64,000 nt of DNA from Mesostigma viride (Eukaryota > Streptophyta > Mesostigmatophyceae > Mesostigmatales > Mesostigmataceae). The stretch lies in the NCBI GenBank assembly GCA_009746045.1, contig RPFO01000406.1, positions 193,501-257,500 of the forward strand. Direction: 5' to 3'. The translations under genes and the position numbers were made by a program. Positions 58,194 to 64,000 of the stretch are shown here, one piece after another (within the stretch, counting starts at the first letter, position 1; the number at the start of each line of letters is the position of its first letter). The notes under the pieces were generated by a model that saw only the letters and a program-made list of their open reading frames with translations, did not search any database and was not told the origin of the DNA.

Positions 58194-58544
58194 TCGGGTG
58201 TACCTGTCCGTCCGTCCGTCAGATTCACCCATCTGACGGTCGTAAAACGTTGGGAGAGTAAATGGGTGGGAGAGATGAGCATTCTTGTTGTTGTTGCTGA
58301 CTGCTGTTGTTGTTATTGTAGTGGGTACGTACATACGTACATAAGTGTACATAAGGGTACGTACATACGTACATACGTACAGACATAGTGGGTACAGTGT
58401 GCATACGTATACTTGCCCAGCCAGTCATGTCACTTTTGGGCGGTAGAGAGACCATGGAGGGACTGGACAAAATGTGGCTAAAATGTCCAGACAAAAAATT
58501 TTTTGCAAGATGTGCAAAAGTATCAAAATCCAAACCAAAAGACC

Positions 58545-58615
58545 TTCCCCGCCGGGAATTGAACCCGGGTCTGCTGAGTGAGAGTCAGCCATCCTAACCC
58601 CTAGACTACGGAGAA
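58545..58615 (-). tRNA. tRNA-Glu, anticodon CTC
   Basis: On the minus strand, 71 bases fold as a tRNA. The acceptor TTCTCCG pairs with CGGGGAA, with one G-U pair. The anticodon arm is GCTGA-CTCTCAC-TCAGC with CTC in the loop. The T arm is built around GGTTCAATTCC. There is no intron and no encoded CCA, as usual for nuclear tRNA genes. A T-run just downstream (minus strand, around 58535-58510) can end Pol III transcription. Confidence 0.92.
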
Positions 58616-59772
58616 CGTGTGAAGGATACCTTTTGTTAGAAAATTATCATATATAACATTGCAAATATTTTCTACACAGGTTTCAGGAGCTGTGTTTGGC
58701 ATGAAGACGTCGGCAAATATTTATTGCAATCAGCATTCGGCATGGCAGCCGGCAGCGATGTAGTAATGTAAGCTCACAACTTTTACCCATGATGCTCTCT
58801 AATGACTGGAATGCTAACCCCAGAATCGGCAAGAACAATTGCACATAACGGCAGTAGCAAACCAGCCAGGATTTCTGCAGCTCGGGGGACACTTTCCTTC
58901 CTGGTTAATTGTTATTTCTAGTTTCCCCTTACACGCAAATTCGGCCGAAAGGCGCATCTGGGCCTGACGTTACAGCCTTGAAGGGCACCCAGGCTGCAGA
59001 AAGGCGGGGGGAGTACTCCCTGTTTGTTTTTTTTGGAGGGCGAACGACCACGTTTTTTACGGGAAGCATTAATTGAGAAATTCTGACTACAGTATGTCAT
59101 GATAGGTGCCCCGCCGGGCGTGGTCTTTTGATGAGATTGGCATAGACAGGAAATGCTGTTGGGAGAACGCCCCTTTGTTTGCGCTTTATCTGGCTTTGCA
59201 TCAAGAATCATACTGTTTGTCATTGGAATTAAATATGTATAAGCTAGAGGTTTAAGATATATAAATAGTAGGTCTAGACCCTAAATCATCAGCGCAACAT
59301 TCCAACGGATAGCCCCCCCCGGCGACAAGGAGGATAAGGTTGCATTCTACAGGATGTATGGTCTCGTGATGGAAGGTGAAGTGTAAGGTGATAGCCACGG
59401 ACGATTACGACGGTCATTACCCGGAGGCAAGCATGCCTGCAGGAGCAGTATTTTAGTTGCATCTCCGTGATTGAATCCCGCTACGAAATGGTTGGAAGAG
59501 TGACGCTTTTTTATCTATTGTTTTCCTTCAACAAAGTGGCACCCTCTATCATTATCTAATGCGATCGCCGTTTCTACTCGTTTTCATCCACATTCAGCAC
59601 ACTCTTCTCCATTTAATTAAAATCCGCTGTGTCCTCCATTCCGTTTCTTAGTGGTTCACTCGGGATGATGGTATAGGGTTGCTGTGATGTAAAGTGGTAG
59701 CACCCACACAGCAGCCTCTTCTTTCAGTGGCTGTGTGGGATGACAAGATGATTTATGGCAGGCTTGGCCAAA
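58616..59772. other. Intergenic, no supported gene
   Basis: There are only short frames, including a 101-codon frame on the minus strand (58918-59223) without recognisable features. Confidence 0.5.
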
Positions 59773-59780
59773 GTCCTTTC

Positions 59781-60740
59781 TAGGTTTGTACCGAATACCA
59801 TTTTCGGCTTCCGTATCGAATATTCGGTTCCACTGGGTTCACCGTATCGAATTCGAATGTATGCGATAGCCTCTTGGGTTCCCGTCCGGGTTGGGTCAGA
59901 CGTCTGAAAAGTCAGAAACTCGGGGGGAAACCGACGTCGGTTACTCAGGGGGGGAATCAAACGCCGAAACCGACGGCCAGGGTGGAACCTTGCCAGTGTC
60001 GCGTGGCGTGCACACTGTACCCCAGTATCGATCAATGACCGACCCAATTCTACAACTATGGGTGGTTCTCATGCAAACTTGGATGCATCGTCCGCCCCAA
60101 CTAGTAAGTATATGACTGCAGCTCCCGAGTCCAGCCAGGCCCACGCGGCCGGGTCGCCGTCGGCGGCGTCGGATTCGTGTCGGAAACTTGAGGCCGCGAA
60201 ACGGCGTCGCGACGCGTCGGAAACGCAAGAGGGGGCCGTCTGACCCAACCTGGGTTCCCGCATTCGGTTCCGAATATATTCGGGACTCTGACCCTTGACC
60301 GTATCGAATCCCGAATAAAGCCGGTACTTTCCGTATACCGAATAAAGCATACCTACTACTACCAGTGAAAAATAGTAGCCGTAGTAGCCCATCTGGACTG
60401 CGGAGCGCCCCAGGCACTGTCGCACCACGCCGGCAGCCAACCACTGGCTTGGAGCAGTTTCAAACTCTGGCACTCCGGCCTGGGTATGGCGCGGCGTAGG
60501 AATACACGGACTGACTGACGGACACCAGCCAGGCCTATACTGTAGTATTCGGTTCGGAAATACTGAATCTATTCGTCGAAATAGTTGGTCCTTCCGTATT
60601 CGAATCGACTATATTCGGTTCGTTACCACTATTGCCGTATCCGAATTCGAATATATTCGTCTTGGCGATGTGTCCGCCGTATCTGAATGAATTCGGTGTT
60701 CGATTCGGTATTCGGTTTAGTATTCGGTACAACGGCCCTA
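59781..60740. mobile_element. hAT-like non-autonomous element, 960 bp
   Basis: The ends are TAGGTTTGTACCGAATAC and its inverse GTATTCGGTACAACGGCCCTA. They are flanked by 8-bp repeats with one difference: gtcctttc (59773-59780) and gtcttttc (60741-60748). Short blocks of attcggt or accgaat recur near both ends, as subterminal binding sites often do. A second inverted pair, gggttgggtcagacg, lies at about 59888 and 60238. An internal Ala/Ser-rich frame of 61 codons (60058-60243) is not identifiable as a transposase. The 8-bp duplication fits hAT. Confidence 0.7.
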
Positions 60741-60779
60741 GTCTTTTCTCTCATTGTTCCCAGAACCAATTTCATCGCA

Positions 60780-61095
60780 GACTACTTAGATTGGCGTTCG
60801 CTCCTGGGGTACCGGGTTCGAATCCTCCCAGAGGCACGGAAATAATTGCGGCGGGTAGGCCTGGGAGGCCGAGTCGAAATATTTGTGGATTTCTATCAAG
60901 GAGACAACCAGCGCAGGCCAGAAATCGGGAGAATCCGGACCATGGTAGCTCGAGCCTGCCGTTATCTTGTCCGCGTGTTCGAGTCGTTCAGGATGATGCC
61001 TGTTCGAGGCGTTCAGGATGTGAATATGAATGGTGATGGAAATGTGTAGCCTTGTGCATTGAAATTATGCCTGGCTTACGTGTAGAGCGACTAGA
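60780..61095 (+). repeat. Dispersed repeat, copy 2, with tRNA-like head
   Basis: Positions 60895-61095 match 52393-52569, with an added about 20-bp internal duplication (gttcgag-cgttcaggatg twice). Upstream, at about 60800-60820, lies a B-box-like gggttcgaatcc. A tRNA-derived SINE would show that order of parts; the first copy lacks the head. Confidence 0.6.
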
Positions 61096-62687
61096 TGACC
61101 TAGACGGTCGGTGGGGCCGGAAACAGCTTGCTTGATCAGGGCGTGCATGTGTTTCGAGCCACTGGCCGGGAGTGTCTAGGGGTAAGCACCATTGCTGCGA
61201 TCGCTCTCCCACCATTTACGAGGAAATATCCGCAAATGGGAAACCACTGAAAAGGTCTAGCTAGTCAGTCATTACGTTAGCCATGCCATGATTCCAAACG
61301 TCCAAGAACTGCACACGGTGCAATTAAAGGCAAAAAGCCGGAGGACAGCACTTTCAAATGTGCGGCGGGAACCAAAAGCCCGCGTATGCCAGAAAACATC
61401 ATGTTGCTGCAGCGACGCGACGATGTAGACAACGAATCCAGTTCCAGGCTCGGAACGGACGCAATTAAGGAGATCTGGCACCACAGGGTTCAGATGTGCG
61501 GAGATATACTACGCGATCCAGCCGGTCCACGACCTGTTTGTAGAGCTTAATTGTGCCAAGGGGCAGCACCGAACAGATGTGGGTGACGTTGCAAAAACAC
61601 CGGACTTGACGGAGCATAATGTCTCGGTCATAGTCTTTGATCAACAAACGATGCAAGAGTTCAACAAGCGTCGACAGAAATCGACACGATAAGAACAAAG
61701 ACGGGAAAAACGATGTAACTGACTAAGAACAACACCATATTTTGCTGACAGTGTGGGAAAGGAGACTGTGAATATCGGGGTAACGAATAAACGGAATTTG
61801 CTGGTATTTAGGATCCTTGCGCTTATCATAGACAGCCGTGTACGCCAGCCTATTCTGATCAGGCACTCCGCAAAGGTGAAAACCATTTGCGTTCAGTGCC
61901 GGGCCGCGGAAAACGCGGAAAAACGCCATCTGCAAATGAATCCGACCGGAATCGAACTGGGGACCTCTCGCACCAATTTTGCTGACTATAGGACGGACGT
62001 CTCCGGCAGTGTTTTTTTTCGGGGAAATGGGTATATTTATTAGCCAGTTATGGCTAATAGGCAGTTAATAGGCGGTTATTAGGCAGTGTTTTTTTTAAGG
62101 TTTTCGTTACTAGTGGCGCTAGGCCACTTGTGGCGTTTCGAACTATGAAAACTTCAGTTTACTCGGCCAATGTGTGGCTTTAAGCCAATTAAAATTGGGC
62201 TTGGCACGGCCACGTGTGGCGGGCTGGCTTTTTGGTGCAGCAAATGACCCTACCGGCAGCGGGGTCAGCGCGGCGCGGCGCCGTACTGGCATTCAGTTCC
62301 AAGTTCAAAGTAGTTCAGAACAGTATGTTTAATTATCTTAAGTTCAAACTAGTAGAATTTAGTAGAATCATTCACGCCTTAAGTTGGGTTCACGCCTGAA
62401 GTTGGGTTGACCAAAAACCTCGAACCCAACTTAAGGCGTGAATGCCTGTACACAAGGCGGGCGAGCGTCTCCGTCTCAGGCATCGGCGCCGGGCGTACTT
62501 GGTAAATTAACAACAACGATTACTACTACAGCCACTGCTTAACAAAACGATTACTGAAGTGCCGAAAGTCGAAACACATTAGTCAGGGCAGTACAGTACT
62601 GTATGGCTGGCGAGTGACTGGAACTGAGGCGCCAGCCGCCAGGCCGCCAGCCAGCTGAAGCCAGAAAATGCACACAAGCTGCAGTCT
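61096..62687. other. Intergenic, no supported gene
   Basis: A tRNA-like stretch with B-box GTTCGATTCC lies on the minus strand at about 61937-61993. It is only about 57 bases long between acceptor-like ends, so it is not a working tRNA. At 62040-62240, tggcggg and cggccac-tgtggc blocks resemble the arms of the fold-back downstream. Confidence 0.5.
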
Positions 62688-63654
62688 GCACAGTGCACTC
62701 TGGTCTCTGGCAGCGGGCCACTTGCCACTTGGCACTTGGCCGGGCTCTACGTACATGCACTATGCAGTCAGTAAGTCAGTCAGTCATAGTAGTACTCATA
62801 GTAGTTCTAGTACTAGGGAGGCTTGTGGCGGAACGCCGGCCGGAAGACCGGCTGACACCGCCAATTGTGGCGTAGCCTGTACTAGAGTGAACTTCAGGCA
62901 CGGCCACCCTGTGGCGAAACGAAACTACAAAGTAGAACAGCACGGCCAAATTGTGGCTTCTTGGGTGCCCTGTCCGAGTGGGTGGCACCGCCACATTTTG
63001 CCAAAAAAAGTGCCACACCGCCACATTTGGCGGCATATCGCCACTAAAAAAAACACTGGTCTCCGGTTACCTTGGCATCGCCAACTTACACCTACAGTCA
63101 TCCGCAAAAGTTCTCCTGTCCGGGGAGTGATGCCAGCCTATGTCGGTTTGGCGGAGGCCGGGTATAGATATAGTCTCAAAAAAAAAAAAACACTACATGA
63201 CTGTAGTGGATCCTCAGGCCAAGTCGAAATAGGAATTACGGCGTGAGGCTGGGAATAGCCTAGTCGTAATTAGTCGAGTCACCTCGGTAACCAGTGTTTC
63301 GATTAGTGGCGATACACCGCCAAATGTGGCGGTGTGGCACTTTTTTTGGCAAAATGTGGCGTTGCCACCCTATTTGACAAGGCCCCCAAGAAGCCACAAA
63401 TTGGCCGTGCTGTTCTACTTTCTAGTTTCGTTTCGCCACAGAGTGGCCGTGCCTGAAGTTCACTCTAGTACAGGTTACGCCACAATTGGCAGTGTCAGCC
63501 GAACTTCCGGCCGGCGTTCCGCCACGAATCTCCCTTTAGAAAAGTGCAACAGTGCATACCGCTTAGTGCATGTTAGTAGCGCCAAGTGGCCCGCTGGCCG
63601 CTGGACAGGCTGAGCAGTGACTACCGTAGTGAGCTAGACCGGTGCAGTGTGCAG
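62688..63654. mobile_element. Large fold-back structure, arms of about 375-390 bp
   Basis: The arms 62688-63075 and 63281-63654 are inverse copies. They are roughly 90 percent alike over the inner 260 bases and weaker outside. The loop is about 205 bp. Both arms are full of short palindromic GTGGCG and CGCCAC blocks such as ccgccacatttggcgg. No transposase is present. Confidence 0.8.
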
Positions 63655-64000
63655 TGAGCTAGGTAGAATTGTATTTGAAGAATCAACCATAGTATTGTCC
63701 CATCAAAATCATCGTCTTCGGAGCAGTGTCTTAGAGACGACAGTATCCTCGAATCCATCGTCGAGAATGGGGACCGAATCGTTGCGACAACGATATAAAA
63801 AAGTACGAAAAAGTACGCAAAAGTACGAACACAAGCGAGCAAGTGCGGCAAAATGCGTCGAACTGTTACTCAGGTCCAATGGCTTCCCTGGTCTAATAAC
63901 GCGCCCTATTAGCCTTTCACCTGTCACCGCCACACGGGTGTGTGCCCACCTTAATTAGGATTCGCTGATACTCATTTCCCCTCTCACCTCTTTGGTCCAT
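63655..64000. other. No supported gene at the right edge
   Basis: Near 63800-63835 is a short tandem run, aaaagtacg three to four times. The frames on both strands are short. Confidence 0.5.

Noticed and set aside
58918-59223. 101-codon minus-strand frame as a gene
   Set aside because: It has low-complexity basic stretches, no start context and no family signal.
61937-61993. tRNA gene on the minus strand
   Set aside because: The acceptor-like ends nearly pair, but only about 57 bases lie between them and the D arm is missing.

Overview
This is eukaryotic nuclear DNA, most likely from an alga of the green lineage. Spliceosomal introns, chromodomain Ty3/gypsy elements, a Ty1/copia element, tyrosine-recombinase (DIRS/PAT-type) elements with split direct repeats, a eukaryotic tRNA-Glu and a large LRR gene point that way. 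I cannot name the genus. Only the LRR gene and the tRNA are ordinary host genes; almost everything else is mobile DNA.

The main result is that positions 613-49566 (48,954 bp) appear to be one DNA transposon. Both ends carry the same inverted repeat, starting GGGTGGTCCCACGCGG, and both are flanked by the 4-bp repeat gaca (609-612 and 49567-49570). Outside the two ends lie the two halves of one minus-strand Ty3/gypsy gag gene. The unit carries two divergent, intron-containing genes: a transposase-like gene (plus strand, 42053-47853) and a gene of about 2,000 codons with an SR-rich N-terminus and unknown function (minus strand, 29514 down to 907). A small ORF lies at 48513-49019. A 22-bp palindrome, GGGTCT-N2-CTGCAG-N2-AGACCC, occurs about 25 times in the introns and spacers of these genes and nowhere else in the window.

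Later insertions have swollen the unit. A chromovirus (1909-21953, TSD ccacc) sits in an exon of the large minus gene, and a young copia element (13381-21877, TSD cgcgg) sits in the 3' LTR of that chromovirus. A 2-kb non-autonomous split-direct-repeat element (29554-31521) lies upstream of the minus gene. A 30-bp minisatellite (32076-35284) and a DIRS/PAT-like element (36475-41865) fill the divergent intergenic region. A piggyBac-like element with TTAA target sites (44942-46641) lies in an intron of the transposase gene. Without these insertions the unit is about 20 kb.

Right of the unit lie the other half of the gypsy gag, tandem repeats, a LINE 3' fragment with a restriction-like endonuclease, an old solo LTR, a single-exon LRR gene (minus, 53956-56217), tRNA-Glu(CTC), a hAT-like non-autonomous element with an 8-bp target duplication (59781-60740), a dispersed repeat present twice, and a large fold-back structure (62688-63654).
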